DNA of 64,000 nucleotides from Oceanirhabdus seepicola (GCF_023684385.1 NZ_JAGSOJ010000002.1:1116001-1180000); one strand, 5' to 3'. Counted from the first letter of the stretch, positions 9,270-19,121 are shown. Made by a program: numbers and translations. The notes: generated by a model from the sequence alone, not told the origin.

Positions 9270-9842
9270 ATGAATGATTTAAACTTTTTCTATGAATTCA
9301 TTGAAGAAAAAAGGAATAAAAATATATCAATCACACTTAGTCTATTTGCAGTTTTATTTATTTTAGGTGGTGTTGTAAGTTCTGTGTTTTATCTAGAGAG
9401 GGATATTTATAGGGAGAAAGTCAATATTGATAATCACAATAAAATGCTAAGATCAACCCAGGTGAGTAAACTTGATAGTAATTTTAAGAGCATTAGTGAA
9501 AATGAAAGAGTATTAAAGGAGTCTTTAACACAGATTCAAAGTATAAAAGCATATGTTGCTGGTTTAAATAAGATAACTACACATGGAATAGTGAGGATCT
9601 TTAATGCTATACCTAAAAATGTAAGTATAAGTTCTTTTGAATACAACCAAAAACAATTATCTATGGACTGTGAGTCTTCTGATAGAAAAGGAGTAGCCTC
9701 AACTATAAATAATCTTAAAGGGGTAGGACTTAAAGAGGTGAATGTACCTTCAATAGTAGCAGTGGATAATGACGGAGTTACTACCTATAGGTTTTCCATT
9801 TCTGCAAAGATAGAGGAGATGAAGAATCATGAAGATAACTAA
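9270..9842 (+). CDS. PilN-like type IV pilus assembly protein
   Basis: A 190-residue bitopic membrane protein. A short cytoplasmic stretch (NFFYEFIEEKRNK), one membrane helix (about residues 20-40), a coiled-coil region (about 45-95) and a small periplasm-type alpha/beta domain match the PilN architecture, in which PilN pairs with PilO to link the pilus motor to the envelope. The assignment rests on architecture, size and gene order (pilin, this gene, PilO-like gene) more than on strong motifs. The ATG at 9270 with GGGGG at 9261-9265 is preferred to a GTG at 9234, which has no good ribosome binding site. It overlaps the next gene by 14 bp. Confidence 0.72.
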   Translation: MNDLNFFYEFIEEKRNKNISITLSLFAVLFILGGVVSSVFYLERDIYREKVNIDNHNKMLRSTQVSKLDSNFKSISENERVLKESLTQIQSIKAYVAGLNKITTHGIVRIFNAIPKNVSISSFEYNQKQLSMDCESSDRKGVASTINNLKGVGLKEVNVPSIVAVDNDGVTTYRFSISAKIEEMKNHEDN

Positions 9843-10440
9843 AAGAGAGAAGGTTATGCTTATTGTTCTTTCTGCTATTATATCAATCTTCGTCTATTAT
9901 GATTTTTTGTTAAATCCTAGATTAAAGCAAATAGAAAGCTTAAGGGAGGAAAAGTACTTACTAGAAGGAGAAATGAGTAAGATAGAGCATAATAGGAATG
10001 AAGAGAAGTTAAATAAGGTAAATGTTGAAGGGTTATCAAAAGAAATGAAATTATTAGCCATTGATTTTTTTCATTATATAGAAGAAGAAGATGTAATTAA
10101 TGTAATAGATGAGATTATTAATAACTCAGGAATAAATATAAGTAGTATGTCTATAACATCAGAAGATATAGATTCTGGTGTTATGGGCAGGAGTATTCCT
10201 CGGTTTTCTGTAACATTATCTTATAGCGATGCTTTGACTGAGTTAATGAAGTTTATATCAGAAATTGAAAATTATCATAAGGAAATAGTAATTAAATATT
10301 TGAGTATTTCAGGTGGAGAACTATGTGACATGACAGGGAGTGTAACTCTTGAGTTATACTATTTTCCTATTGGAGATGATAAAAAGATTATATATTACTA
10401 TCCGGGTTTAAAGAGAAAGAATCCGTTTAACAAACAATAA
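9829..10440 (+). CDS. PilO-like type IV pilus assembly protein
   Basis: A 203-residue bitopic protein: a membrane helix at about residues 8-25 after KITKREKV, a coiled coil at about 30-65, then a ferredoxin-like alpha/beta domain. This is the PilO layout, and PilO forms heterodimers with PilN. The start overlaps the end of the PilN-like gene, so translation is probably coupled. No pilM, ATPase, platform protein or peptidase gene is present in this window, so the rest of the machine must be encoded elsewhere. The C-terminal tail is Lys- and Tyr-rich. A long AT-rich hairpin follows at 10447-10498. Confidence 0.7.
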   Translation: MKITKREKVMLIVLSAIISIFVYYDFLLNPRLKQIESLREEKYLLEGEMSKIEHNRNEEKLNKVNVEGLSKEMKLLAIDFFHYIEEEDVINVIDEIINNSGINISSMSITSEDIDSGVMGRSIPRFSVTLSYSDALTELMKFISEIENYHKEIVIKYLSISGGELCDMTGSVTLELYYFPIGDDKKIIYYYPGLKRKNPFNKQ

Positions 10441-10446
10441 AAAAGA

Positions 10447-10498
10447 CCGAAATAATGAAATTATAGGTGAGAATATATCTGTGATTTCATTATTTTGG
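10447..10498 (+). terminator. Long hairpin after the pilus cluster
   Basis: Arms CCGAAATAATGAAAT (10447-10461) and ATTTCATTATTTTGG (10484-10498) pair throughout with one G-U, across a 22-base loop. Only a weak T-run follows (GGTTTTAG), so termination is probable but not certain. Confidence 0.55.
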
Positions 10499-10589
10499 GT
10501 TTTAGTTAGACTGGTTTGGGTATATAATAAATACATAAATTGTTATTTATTTTTACATGCCAAAGTCTAGACTGGAGAACAATATAATT

Positions 10590-12764
10590 ATGATGATGAA
10601 AAAAATAAATATTAAAGAAGTGTTGAAAAAAATAATAAAAGGAATTATTGGTACATTTAAAGAATTGAAATCTGTTGATAGGTCAACAAAGATTATGATA
10701 TTAATGTTAAGTTTTATTTTTTCTGTTTTAATTGAAATTGGATTGGATTTTTATTTCAAATTCTTGGTGTTTTTCGTGATTTTTAATCTTTTATTCTATG
10801 TGGGGTACTTCTTATTTGGAATTTTAAGTAAGCCCTTTAAATTTATTGATAATAGATTAATGGGTATTCATTGTGGTATATATATAGTGTTTTATGTCTT
10901 AATTACTGAAAGCTCTTATTCCTTTTTTGAAGAAGTGAATGCTACGGTAATAGTACTAATGGTTATTTCATATTTAACATTTTTTCTTGCAAAGAAGAGT
11001 ACCATTGGAGCACTAAAAATATGTTATTGTATATTTTTAAGTGTAGTGATTATAATTCAATTATGGAGTTTTCATATTGGAGAATATCCTTATACTGGGG
11101 AAAATGAAGAAAAAATTGAAAAGATTTATTCTCAATATTTAAAGGAAGACAGTTCAATATACAATGTTTTAGGGGATGAAAATATAATAAGCGATTATAA
11201 TGTGATATGGTATGGTAACCAAGATGATAAGAGAAGTAGATATAGTAATGGGGAATTAAAAACAGAAGTGGTGACCATAGGAGAATTTATTGAAGAGCCC
11301 ATTGGGATTGATAAAATGTGGAGAATGGTATATTGGGATACTCAATTTGATACTGTTCCTATAAATGGACATATATATTATCCCAAGAATGAGGGAGCTT
11401 ATCCCCTTGTGGTTGTAATACATGGAAATCATTCTATGGAGGAGCCTTCAGAATTAGGGTATGAGTATATAGGAAAGTTCCTATCAGAAAGAGGATATGT
11501 GGTAGCTATGGTTGATGAAAATTACTTTAATGGTAGTTGGAGTGGCGGTTATTCAGATGAGAATGATGGAAGAGCGTATCTAACTCTTAAGCATATAGAG
11601 CAAATTTTTCAATGGAATAAAGAAGAGGGGAACCCTATTAGGGGTAAAATTAATGAGGAGAGTGTGGCTCTCTTTGGGCACTCAAGAGGAGGCGAAACTG
11701 CATTTCTGTCAAAATTATTCACAGAGATAAGTGAATCACCAGAGGATTATGGTGTGGATTTTAACTTCCCAATTGATATTAAATCAATAATTACATTTGG
11801 AACTACTTATGGTCAGTATGAATCTTGTGGGGATTATCCAAAAATACATGATGTTAATTTTTTAGCTATTCAAGGGAGTAATGATGGAGATGTTTCAGAA
11901 TTTCAAGGAAAGAAATCATATGATAATGTTATTTTTACGGGTAAAGACTTTTATTTTAAGAGTTACTTATATATTGAGGGAGCCAATCATGGGCAGTTTA
12001 ACACCATGTGGGGGGATGAAGATGATGACTTCCCTTTAAGTTTGATGATAAATAAGAGTGAACTTATAAGTGGAGAAAAGCAGAGAGAGATAGCTCTAAA
12101 ATATACTTATATTTTTCTTGAGAGTACTTTAAATGATAGAGAAGAGTTCATACCAATATTCAAAAACAATTTAAATGGTATAAATCAGCATGAAAATAAG
12201 CGGTTCATTAATGGGTATAGTGACTCAGAAAGTTATACTCTTGTAGATTTTGATAAAAATAGTTATAGGTATTCTATTTTAACTGACTCGGGAATTGGAA
12301 AAGATGGAGATGTAGCTTATGAAATTAAGAAGATAAGACTTAGGGATAACGGGAAGCTTAACAATAAAGGGATGTATATTAGTATTGATGAGAGTACTAA
12401 AAATATTGTAGGATTTAATCTTAAGAGAAATATAGAAATTGAGGAATATAATTATCTCAGTTTTGATATGGTTTCTTTCGGAGCAAAAGATCTTATTTAT
12501 AACATTGAAGTAGAGATTTTTGATGGTGATGGAAATAAAGTAGTATATGATGTGAATGAATTATATCCATTATGGGATAGTATTGATAGTAATGTTATGA
12601 AAACAGAATCTTTAAACGATGATTTAGGAAAAAGGGAGGGGACTGTATTTCAGACAGTTCTGTTACCTTTAGATTATAGTGCAAAAATCGACAATATCTC
12701 TGTAATAAAGTTCATTTTTGATGAGGGAGAGTATATTTTAGATAATATAAGTCTTATAAAATAG
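10590..12764 (+). CDS. Membrane-anchored alpha/beta hydrolase
   Basis: A 724-residue protein with five or six membrane helices in its first 165 residues and a large extracytoplasmic part containing an alpha/beta hydrolase. The oxyanion strand VVVIHGNHS lies at about residues 273-281, the nucleophile elbow GHSRGGE at about 363-369 (Ser at about 365) and the catalytic His in GANHGQFN near 465. The acidic residue is probably in the region around GSNDGDVSEF. The last 160 residues are beta-rich and may be a carbohydrate- or surface-binding jelly-roll domain. An ATG at 10557 is in frame, but ATG at 10590 has a GGAG at 10574-10577. Specificity (esterase, lipase or peptidase) cannot be told. It is not clearly linked to the pilus cluster. 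Confidence 0.75.
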   Translation: MMMKKINIKEVLKKIIKGIIGTFKELKSVDRSTKIMILMLSFIFSVLIEIGLDFYFKFLVFFVIFNLLFYVGYFLFGILSKPFKFIDNRLMGIHCGIYIVFYVLITESSYSFFEEVNATVIVLMVISYLTFFLAKKSTIGALKICYCIFLSVVIIIQLWSFHIGEYPYTGENEEKIEKIYSQYLKEDSSIYNVLGDENIISDYNVIWYGNQDDKRSRYSNGELKTEVVTIGEFIEEPIGIDKMWRMVYWDTQFDTVPINGHIYYPKNEGAYPLVVVIHGNHSMEEPSELGYEYIGKFLSERGYVVAMVDENYFNGSWSGGYSDENDGRAYLTLKHIEQIFQWNKEEGNPIRGKINEESVALFGHSRGGETAFLSKLFTEISESPEDYGVDFNFPIDIKSIITFGTTYGQYESCGDYPKIHDVNFLAIQGSNDGDVSEFQGKKSYDNVIFTGKDFYFKSYLYIEGANHGQFNTMWGDEDDDFPLSLMINKSELISGEKQREIALKYTYIFLESTLNDREEFIPIFKNNLNGINQHENKRFINGYSDSESYTLVDFDKNSYRYSILTDSGIGKDGDVAYEIKKIRLRDNGKLNNKGMYISIDESTKNIVGFNLKRNIEIEEYNYLSFDMVSFGAKDLIYNIEVEIFDGDGNKVVYDVNELYPLWDSIDSNVMKTESLNDDLGKREGTVFQTVLLPLDYSAKIDNISVIKFIFDEGEYILDNISLIK

Positions 12765-12859
12765 ATATAAGTCGTATGAAAATAATTTCCATAAAAAGGA
12801 AAATGAGTTACAATATAAATATGTTTATATTGTAATATTTTTCCAAATGGAGGTTGTTT

Positions 12860-13501
12860 ATGAAAGTAATAAAGAGGATTATTTTAAGTATGGTTGTATT
12901 TATATTATTGATAAATTGCATTAGTATTAGGTGTTATGCTAATAATACCGAGGGCTATGAAATTGAATTTAACAAAATTAAAGTTGGAGATGGTTCATAT
13001 ACCATAGTGTTTTCTGATAGAGAATATTATGTAATGGATGAACATGAGAAGTTAATTAAAAATAATGAAGCAAACAACATACATAGTATTTTTGAAAGTG
13101 ATGGAGAGGTTTATTTAATTAATATTATTGATGAATGTGATGAGTATAGATGGCAGCTTTTTAAATTAAATATTGGTAAGGATATTGGATTTGAAATAAT
13201 AGTGGATAAGGCTTATGGAATTTTTAACACTGAAACTAATGGGATAGTTGTTGTTAATAATACTCAGAACAATATATTTGAGTTTAAGTATCATAATGTT
13301 GATGGTGAAGAAGAAAAGATAATTTTATCCATGGATGGATTTAATGATTATGGGAGCTTGAAAAATGTTAAAGAGATAGATATTAGAGAGTATAGTATCT
13401 TGTTCTTAACTATAGCTGGAGAAGCCATAGAATATAATTTCATTTATGAAGAGTTTTTTAAAATAATTGATGAGTTTGTTTACAATCTTAATGAAGTTTA
13501 A
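12860..13501 (+). CDS. Secreted protein of unknown function
   Basis: A 213-residue protein with a clear N-terminal signal peptide: a basic start KVIKRI, a hydrophobic core, and probable cleavage after CYA near residue 28. The Cys in LLINC is not in a proper lipobox. The mature part is acidic and beta-strand rich, and I recognise no domain. The ATG at 12860 follows GGAGG at 12849-12853; a TTG at 12854 overlaps that site and is rejected. It follows the membrane hydrolase by about 95 bp on the same strand and could share its role at the cell surface, but that is only a guess from position. Confidence 0.65.
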   Translation: MKVIKRIILSMVVFILLINCISIRCYANNTEGYEIEFNKIKVGDGSYTIVFSDREYYVMDEHEKLIKNNEANNIHSIFESDGEVYLINIIDECDEYRWQLFKLNIGKDIGFEIIVDKAYGIFNTETNGIVVVNNTQNNIFEFKYHNVDGEEEKIILSMDGFNDYGSLKNVKEIDIREYSILFLTIAGEAIEYNFIYEEFFKIIDEFVYNLNEV

Positions 13502-13662
13502 AGAAAACAAAATGAAGAATGATGGTTATTTAATTCTGTGAAATTTTAATTAGATGATTCATTTTAACTAATGCTTCTGTAAAGAGTGAAATTGGATAAT
13601 ATAGTGCTAAAAAAGGAATAAATATGAGGAATACTATGTACCTTTACAAAAATTAGGATAAA

Positions 13663-13687
13663 AAAGCCTCTGTACTAGAGGCTTTTG
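13663..13687. terminator. Bidirectional intrinsic terminator
   Basis: Perfect arms AAAGCCTCT and AGAGGCTTT lie between two converging genes. A near-identical hairpin occurs at 20221-20246. Confidence 0.85.
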
Positions 13688-13702
13688 GTGTTCATTTAAT
13701 CA

Positions 13703-14695
13703 TTACTTATAATCTTTAGTTAATAGGTAGTGAGTTTCTGAAAATTTGAATTTATATCCAACTGATTGACTTACTTTAATTGCTGATATATTGTCGGGAT
13801 GATGTTTTACAAGAACTTTTTCAAACTGTACATTTTCATATAACCTCTTATACATACATGCATATAGCCATTTTCCGATGCCTCTGTTTCTGTATTCTCT
13901 TTTAACTCCCACCATAAATTGATATGGGAAACGGGCATCAGTGTTAGTTACCCTAAGGTTTGATTTGGCAATCATTTGATTTTCAGAGTTAAAAACCATA
14001 TAACAATTATGCGTCATATTATTATTTCTAAAGTTATTATTGATTTTTCTTTGTTTTTCTTGTGTTATAATAGGACTTTCATAAGCATCTTCATTATTAT
14101 CAGGCATATCTTTCATTGTTTCTGTAAATAAGTCACAATATTGTTGAATATACTCTTCTGAGATTAAAGTAGTATATTTCATTTTAAGGTCTTTATTTTT
14201 AGTTTCAAACCTATGAATCCATGTAGTAAGCATGTCCACATTGATATCTCCTCGATCTAATGTATAACAATTGGATTTGAATTTTGTTTTATAGTTGTAT
14301 TTATTGATTAATTCAGTTAACTCATCGTTATAGGTTTGAAGTAGAATCTCACCGTGTTCATTTAATTTTGACTTTATAAAAGAATTAATGGTACTAATAA
14401 GATCTTCATTCATATTTTCATTAATTAATATTTTTAATTGATTCTCTGGTTTTTCATTAAAATCAATAGTTTTTGTGAAGCAAATTATACCACATATTGA
14501 AGTATCTTTTTTTAATAAAAATAATTCCTTATCATCATTATAAAAATTTGACAAAAATTGATTTTTGAACTTGTCCAAATTATCATAGATATTTAAGAAG
14601 TTGTATTTATTATTATTATTTTGATCAAAAATATATAAAGATTCAATTTCTTTATCTGTTAAATTTTTTGCGTCTACTTTGTTTAAGTTATACAT
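13703..14695 (-). CDS. GNAT-family N-acetyltransferase (probable tandem GNAT)
   Basis: A 330-residue protein whose C-terminal half (about residues 170-330) is a GNAT domain. The acetyl-CoA-binding motif A is VKREYRNRGIGKWLYACM, followed by a long helix and motif B HHPDNISAIKVSQSVGY. The N-terminal 160 residues look like a degenerate second GNAT fold without the pyrophosphate loop, an arrangement seen in mycothiol-synthase-like and related proteins. The acceptor substrate is unknown. The start has AAGGAGG at good spacing. It lies downstream of gltX on the same strand but is separated from it by a terminator element. Confidence 0.8.
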   Translation of the reverse strand: MYNLNKVDAKNLTDKEIESLYIFDQNNNNKYNFLNIYDNLDKFKNQFLSNFYNDDKELFLLKKDTSICGIICFTKTIDFNEKPENQLKILINENMNEDLISTINSFIKSKLNEHGEILLQTYNDELTELINKYNYKTKFKSNCYTLDRGDINVDMLTTWIHRFETKNKDLKMKYTTLISEEYIQQYCDLFTETMKDMPDNNEDAYESPIITQEKQRKINNNFRNNNMTHNCYMVFNSENQMIAKSNLRVTNTDARFPYQFMVGVKREYRNRGIGKWLYACMYKRLYENVQFEKVLVKHHPDNISAIKVSQSVGYKFKFSETHYLLTKDYK

Positions 14696-14799
14696 AAAAT
14701 TCCTCCTTAAGTTAATATTTGTATATACGGATAAATAATAGCATTTAAAAAAATAGATGTCAATAAGGTGAGTGGGTGTGCAGTTCTAAAAACAAAAAA

Positions 14800-14845
14800 A
14801 TGGATGCTTCTGCCTTAAAGGCAGAAGCATCCATCATTCTCCATT
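14800..14845. repeat. Short family B repeat serving as hairpin terminator
   Basis: A perfect hairpin with 15-bp arms (ATGGATGCTTCTGCC and its complement, loop TTAAA, 14800-14834) is followed by TCATTCTCC. The same hairpin and flank occur inside longer family B copies at 19906-20136 and 36203-36568. The A-run at 14792-14799 becomes a T-run on the minus strand, so this remnant can terminate gltX. Confidence 0.75.
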
Positions 14846-14856
14846 ATACATTGCTT

Positions 14857-16320
14857 TTAAACGTTTGCTTTTAAAAGCTCAATTCCTTTTTCAATTCTAT
14901 TTAGAGATTCTTCTTTTCCAAGTACATCTGCTAAATCAAAAGCACCGCCTGGAGTTGATGCAACACCAGATAGAGCGGTTCTTAGAGGCCATAACATCTG
15001 ACCATTTTTAATTCCAAGCTCCTTAACAAAGGCCATTATAATTTCGTGAAGTGCGTCTTTATTCCATTCTTGAACATCCTTAAGAACAGGTAATACCTTT
15101 TCAAGGCTTTCAAGTGAATTTTCAGGTGTTGTTTTCATCTTCTTATGAACATAAAGATCTATGCTGTATTCAGGTAACTCATTGAAGAATGAAATCTTCT
15201 CTGAAATATCAGTAAGAACTTCAAGTCTTGATTGAACCATTGAACCGATTTTTTTAAGATCTAATGATTCCTTAGTGATTGCTTTTTCAAGATAAGGTTT
15301 TGCAATCTCAAAGAACGCATCAAAATCCATGTTCTTAATGTATTCGCCGTTCATCCATCTAAATTTCTTCATATCAAAAACAGCTGGCGATTTATTGATG
15401 TTTCTGTAATCAAATAGTTTAATTAACTCTTCAAGAGAGAAAATCTCCTCATTTGTTCCAGGGTTCCATCCTAGTAGAGATACAAAGTTAACAATTGTAT
15501 CAGCTAAGAATCCTTGTTCAATTAAATCTTCATAAGAAGAGTGACCACTTCTCTTACTTAATTTCTTGTGATTCTCATCAGTTATTAATGGTACGTGTAC
15601 ATATGTAGGAACTTCCCATCCGAATGCTTCATATAGTCTGTTGTACTTTGGTGAAGAAGAAAGATATTCATTTCCACGTACAACGTGAGTTATTTCCATT
15701 TGATGATCATCCACAACATTTGCAAAGTTATAAGTTGGGAATCCATCTGATTTTATAAGAACCATGTCATCTAATTCGCTATTATCAACTTCTATTGTTC
15801 CATAAATCTCATCAGTGAAAGATGTTTTACCTTCTGTAGGGTTATTTTGTCTTATTACATATGGAATACCTTCAGCAAGGTTCTTTTCTATCTCTTCTTT
15901 TGAAAGGTGTAAACAATGTTTATCGTATTTAACGATTTCCTTTGAATCTTCATCACCTTTAAGAGAATCTAATCTTTCTTTAGTACAGAAACAATAGTAT
16001 GCTTCTCCTTTTTCAACAAGTTTTTTAGCATTCTCAAGATACATTCCTGATTTTTGTCTTTCACTTTGAACATAAGGACCAAATCCTTTATCTTTATCTG
16101 GACCTTCATCATGAATAAGACCAGTGTTCTCTAAAGTTCTGTAGATTATATCTACTGCACCTTCAACATATCTTTCTTGGTCTGTATCTTCAATTCTTAA
16201 TAAGAAATCTCCATCTTCGTGTTTTGCAATTAAATATGCATATAAAGCTGTTCTCAAGTTACCAACGTGCATTCTACCAGTTGGACTTGGAGCAAATCTT
16301 GTTCTGATTTTATTACCCAT
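14857..16320 (-). CDS. gltX: Glutamyl-tRNA synthetase
   Basis: A 487-residue discriminating-type class I synthetase that loads glutamate on tRNA-Glu. The HIGH motif region is [19 protein letters not shown] (residues 8-26). The KMSKS motif is KLSKRSGH near residues 253-260. [13 protein letters not shown] and [15 protein letters not shown] are further conserved catalytic blocks, and the C-terminal part is the all-helical anticodon-binding domain. Length matches bacterial GltX. The start has AAGGAGTG 6 bp upstream. Downstream lies a hairpin formed by a dispersed repeat. Confidence 0.97.
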   Translation of the reverse strand: MGNKIRTRFAPSPTGRMHVGNLRTALYAYLIAKHEDGDFLLRIEDTDQERYVEGAVDIIYRTLENTGLIHDEGPDKDKGFGPYVQSERQKSGMYLENAKKLVEKGEAYYCFCTKERLDSLKGDEDSKEIVKYDKHCLHLSKEEIEKNLAEGIPYVIRQNNPTEGKTSFTDEIYGTIEVDNSELDDMVLIKSDGFPTYNFANVVDDHQMEITHVVRGNEYLSSSPKYNRLYEAFGWEVPTYVHVPLITDENHKKLSKRSGHSSYEDLIEQGFLADTIVNFVSLLGWNPGTNEEIFSLEELIKLFDYRNINKSPAVFDMKKFRWMNGEYIKNMDFDAFFEIAKPYLEKAITKESLDLKKIGSMVQSRLEVLTDISEKISFFNELPEYSIDLYVHKKMKTTPENSLESLEKVLPVLKDVQEWNKDALHEIIMAFVKELGIKNGQMLWPLRTALSGVASTPGGAFDLADVLGKEESLNRIEKGIELLKANV

Positions 16321-16392
16321 AATTTCACTCCTTAGAATTATCTATACATAGATATTATAGTAAGAACTAATTTAAGTCAAGAACCCAAAATG

Positions 16393-16519
16393 AGCAGACC
16401 GTCTAAAAAGCCCAATCTCGGCGTCACTAAGGCTCTCTGTGCTGCTCGAGTACAAAATTCGTACACTCCACTGCTCGTTCGCCTTGTTCCTTGACCTTGA
16501 ACTTTTTAAACAATCTGCT
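16393..16519. repeat. Family A MITE-like repeat, complete copy
   Basis: A 127-bp element with 18-bp terminal inverted repeats (16393-16410 and 16502-16519, three mismatches). The core contains TGCTGCTCG and TTCGCCTTGTTCCTTGA. Related copies are at 42647-42728 and 46526-46628, and a right end at 1-20. It carries no gene and is far more GC-rich than its surroundings. It sits between the 5' end of gltX and the 3' end of the phosphofructokinase gene. Confidence 0.75.
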
Positions 16520-16577
16520 TTCTAAAGACAAAAAACAGATTGAACACAAAATAATATAACTTTGTCATCAAATATTA

Positions 16578-16603
16578 AGGAACTCCATATAAATGGAGTT
16601 CCT
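16578..16603 (-). terminator. Hairpin after the phosphofructokinase gene
   Basis: Perfect 11-bp arms AGGAACTCCAT and ATGGAGTTCCT with a 4-base loop, 20 bp past the stop on the minus strand. The T-run on that strand is weak. Confidence 0.6.
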
Positions 16604-16622
16604 GGCGATATATATATATATA

Positions 16623-17852
16623 TTAGGATATCAATTCTCTCAAAGTCAGAAACTTAGGGAGTCCGTTTTCCAAAACGAAATTTGGCTGACCTTGTATGAG
16701 AGGAGAGATATATTCAAAAGCACTGTCATTAAGGTGATTGCTCTCAGTGTTTATCCAATCAGTTGGAACATATTTTATCTGATTAGCAATCTTTGATGTA
16801 TGAATTATTATAGGTTCACAGAAATAAGGGAATGAAGATGTTCTTTTTAAAGCTACTAGCATTCCATTTTCTCCATAAGAAGAGTAGTCTAAAGCAGCTT
16901 CCCCAAGGGAGAATGCTTCATCAATATCTCTTTGTGATGCGCAGTGCATAGCACATCTTTGAGAAGTGGAAATCTCAAGTGAACGAACCTTTGATACTAT
17001 TCCTTTTTCAATAAGGATATGTTTAAGGTATGCTCCTACCCCTCCTAATTGAACGTGACCAAAAGTATCTTTTTTGCTTTCAGCATTTAGTTCACTAATA
17101 AATGTTCCCTCAGCATTTCTAATTCCTTCAGATACAACAACGAATACACTGTCTTGAGTTTCAAGTTTCTTCTTAACGTTATTTAAGAACTGTTCTTCAT
17201 TGAATATGCTTTCAGGAAGATAAATATAGTCAACAACACATTTATTATTAATTCTTGCAGCAGTTGCAGAAGCAGCAAGCCATCCAGTATCTCTACCCAT
17301 TGTCTCTACGATAAAAACGTTTTTCTTTGAATAAACGTTAGTATCAAGGTAGTTTTCTAAAATTGTTGATGCTATGAACTTTGCTGCACTACCATAACCT
17401 GGTGTATGATCCATTATTGGTAGATCGTTATCAATAGTTTTTGGAATTCCAAAGAATTTTAAATTCCTATTTTTAAGTTCAGCATATTTCGAAAGCTTAT
17501 TAACAGTGTCCATAGAGTCATTTCCACCAGCATAGAAGAAAGTCTCTATATTGTGTTTGTCCATTATATCAAATAAAAGATCATATTCTTCAGTACATTT
17601 AGTAACATCTTTTAATTTATATCTGCAAGATCCTAATGCGGCAGCAGGAGTATACTTAATAGTTTCTATTTGTTCATTTGTTAGATTTGATAGGTTGAAG
17701 AATTTCTCTTGAAGTATTCCTTCAATACCATTTAAACCTGCAAAAACGTTATCGTAATATTTAATCTTATTATTTTTCGCAACAACCCCCATTACACTTG
17801 AGTTGATTACAGAAGTTGGTCCACCTGATTGAGCAATTATGCAATTTCTCAT
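16623..17852 (-). CDS. 6-phosphofructokinase, probably pyrophosphate-dependent
   Basis: A 409-residue phosphofructokinase that phosphorylates fructose 6-phosphate to the 1,6-bisphosphate. The catalytic block is PKTIDNDL; Lys in place of the Gly of ATP enzymes (PGTIDND) is the known mark of PPi-linked PFKs. The phosphoryl-donor loop reads GGNDSMDT, where ATP enzymes have GGDGS and classical PPi enzymes GGDDS. VETMGRDTGWLAA binds the sugar phosphate. Start at ATG 17852 with AAAGGGGAT upstream. PPi use is inferred from these residues and needs an assay, since donor preference can vary in this group. It stands alone between gltX and a divergent hydrolase gene. Confidence 0.85.
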   Translation of the reverse strand: MRNCIIAQSGGPTSVINSSVMGVVAKNNKIKYYDNVFAGLNGIEGILQEKFFNLSNLTNEQIETIKYTPAAALGSCRYKLKDVTKCTEEYDLLFDIMDKHNIETFFYAGGNDSMDTVNKLSKYAELKNRNLKFFGIPKTIDNDLPIMDHTPGYGSAAKFIASTILENYLDTNVYSKKNVFIVETMGRDTGWLAASATAARINNKCVVDYIYLPESIFNEEQFLNNVKKKLETQDSVFVVVSEGIRNAEGTFISELNAESKKDTFGHVQLGGVGAYLKHILIEKGIVSKVRSLEISTSQRCAMHCASQRDIDEAFSLGEAALDYSSYGENGMLVALKRTSSFPYFCEPIIIHTSKIANQIKYVPTDWINTESNHLNDSAFEYISPLIQGQPNFVLENGLPKFLTLRELIS

Positions 17853-18227
17853 AATAATCCCCTTTCTTTAATGTGAGAATTTTATATTTAATGTAGTATA
17901 CTATATATTCTTTGTTTGTGATAAATATATAAGAAACTACTCTATTAAACCTACAGAATAAAAACGTGGAACATTTGGATAATATTCGTTCGTTCGATTT
18001 CATTATAATATAAAGTGGCTTAATTATGCAATACGTTATACAAAAAAAGTTATTAAATATAATTATACATATTAAATTGATATATAATATATATAAAACA
18101 AGCTTAAATGTATAAACATTTTAGGTTATTTCATGTGTTAGCAAGTTCTTCAAGTTTTTGTGGTAGAGAAGTGATGTTTAGAAATGGTATAATGGTTAAA
18201 AAAAGAAAATAATTGAAGGTGATAGTA
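17853..18227. other. Divergent intergenic region, no gene seen
   Basis: This 375-bp AT-rich stretch separates the phosphofructokinase gene (minus) from the metallo-beta-lactamase-fold gene (plus) and should hold both promoters. A TATAAT-like box appears on either strand around 18004-18012. A short TCGTTCGTTCG tract lies near 17987. I see no open frame with a convincing ribosome binding site. Confidence 0.4.
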
Positions 18228-19121
18228 TTGAATATTGATAAAATATTAGGAAATACATATAGTATTTCAGCACCAACCAACATAGGGGTATATATATTTA
18301 AGAATAAAGATGCTTTGATAATAGACACTGGAACAGGAAAAGCTTTCGGTAAAAAGATATTTAAGATTTTGAATGAAAACCAGTTAAAATGTAGATTTAT
18401 AATCAATACACATAATCATACTGATCATTGTGGAGGAAATTTATTTATTAAGGAAAATTCACCTAACTTGAGAATATATACATCTCATGAAGAAAGATTG
18501 TATATTGAGAATTATCAAATTGGAGCATATATTACATATGGAGGTAATCCTGTTGAAAAAATGAAGGATAAGAATAAATTTAGTGAGGTGGATGAGACTA
18601 TTGAACAGGGAAAGTTAGAGTTGAATAATAAGGGATTTGAGATTGTCTCGCTGCCAGGACATGCATCGGATGGGATAGGTATTATAACACCTGATAAAGT
18701 GGCATTCCTAGGTGATAGTATTTTTTCAGAAAGTATACTTGAAAAATATTCATTAGCGTATGTGTTCAATATAGAAGAGTTCCTTGATTCGTTAGAAAAA
18801 ATTAAGAGTTTAAAATGTGATAGATATGTAATTGGACATTCCGACAGAATATATAATCATGAGGAAATGGAAGAATTAATAGAAGTAAATAGAAGCAACA
18901 TAAAGAAGTATGAGCAAGAAATATATGATGCTCTTAATAATCCGATGACACAGGAAGATCTTATGGAGCGCATATTCATATTAAATGATCTTAACATAAA
19001 TAAGAAGCAATACTACCTAAATAGAACAACTATAAATGGATACATAACTTACTTATTAAATAAAGGAAAGATTGACAGTATGATAGAAGGCGGAAAATTA
19101 TATTTTTATTCTAACGCTTAA
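18228..19121 (+). CDS. Metallo-beta-lactamase-fold hydrolase with C-terminal winged helix
   Basis: A 297-residue MBL-fold hydrolase. The zinc-binding motif THNHTDH lies at about residues 60-66, the next His in LPGHASDGIG and the bridging Asp in FLGDSIF, with a further His in VIGHSD. The last 60-70 residues (from about 235) look like a winged-helix extension, as in several clostridial thioester- or nucleotide-hydrolysing MBL proteins. The start is TTG at 18228, set by GAAGGTG at 18215-18221; the TTG at 18213 precedes that site. It is followed after 10 bp by the SprT-like gene, so the two are probably one operon. Substrate unknown. Confidence 0.85.
   Translation: MNIDKILGNTYSISAPTNIGVYIFKNKDALIIDTGTGKAFGKKIFKILNENQLKCRFIINTHNHTDHCGGNLFIKENSPNLRIYTSHEERLYIENYQIGAYITYGGNPVEKMKDKNKFSEVDETIEQGKLELNNKGFEIVSLPGHASDGIGIITPDKVAFLGDSIFSESILEKYSLAYVFNIEEFLDSLEKIKSLKCDRYVIGHSDRIYNHEEMEELIEVNRSNIKKYEQEIYDALNNPMTQEDLMERIFILNDLNINKKQYYLNRTTINGYITYLLNKGKIDSMIEGGKLYFYSNA

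Noticed and set aside
17770-18003. A 77-codon frame upstream of and overlapping the phosphofructokinase start
   Set aside because: It overlaps the start in another frame, and the real gene has a clear ribosome binding site. The upstream part is plain AT-rich promoter DNA.
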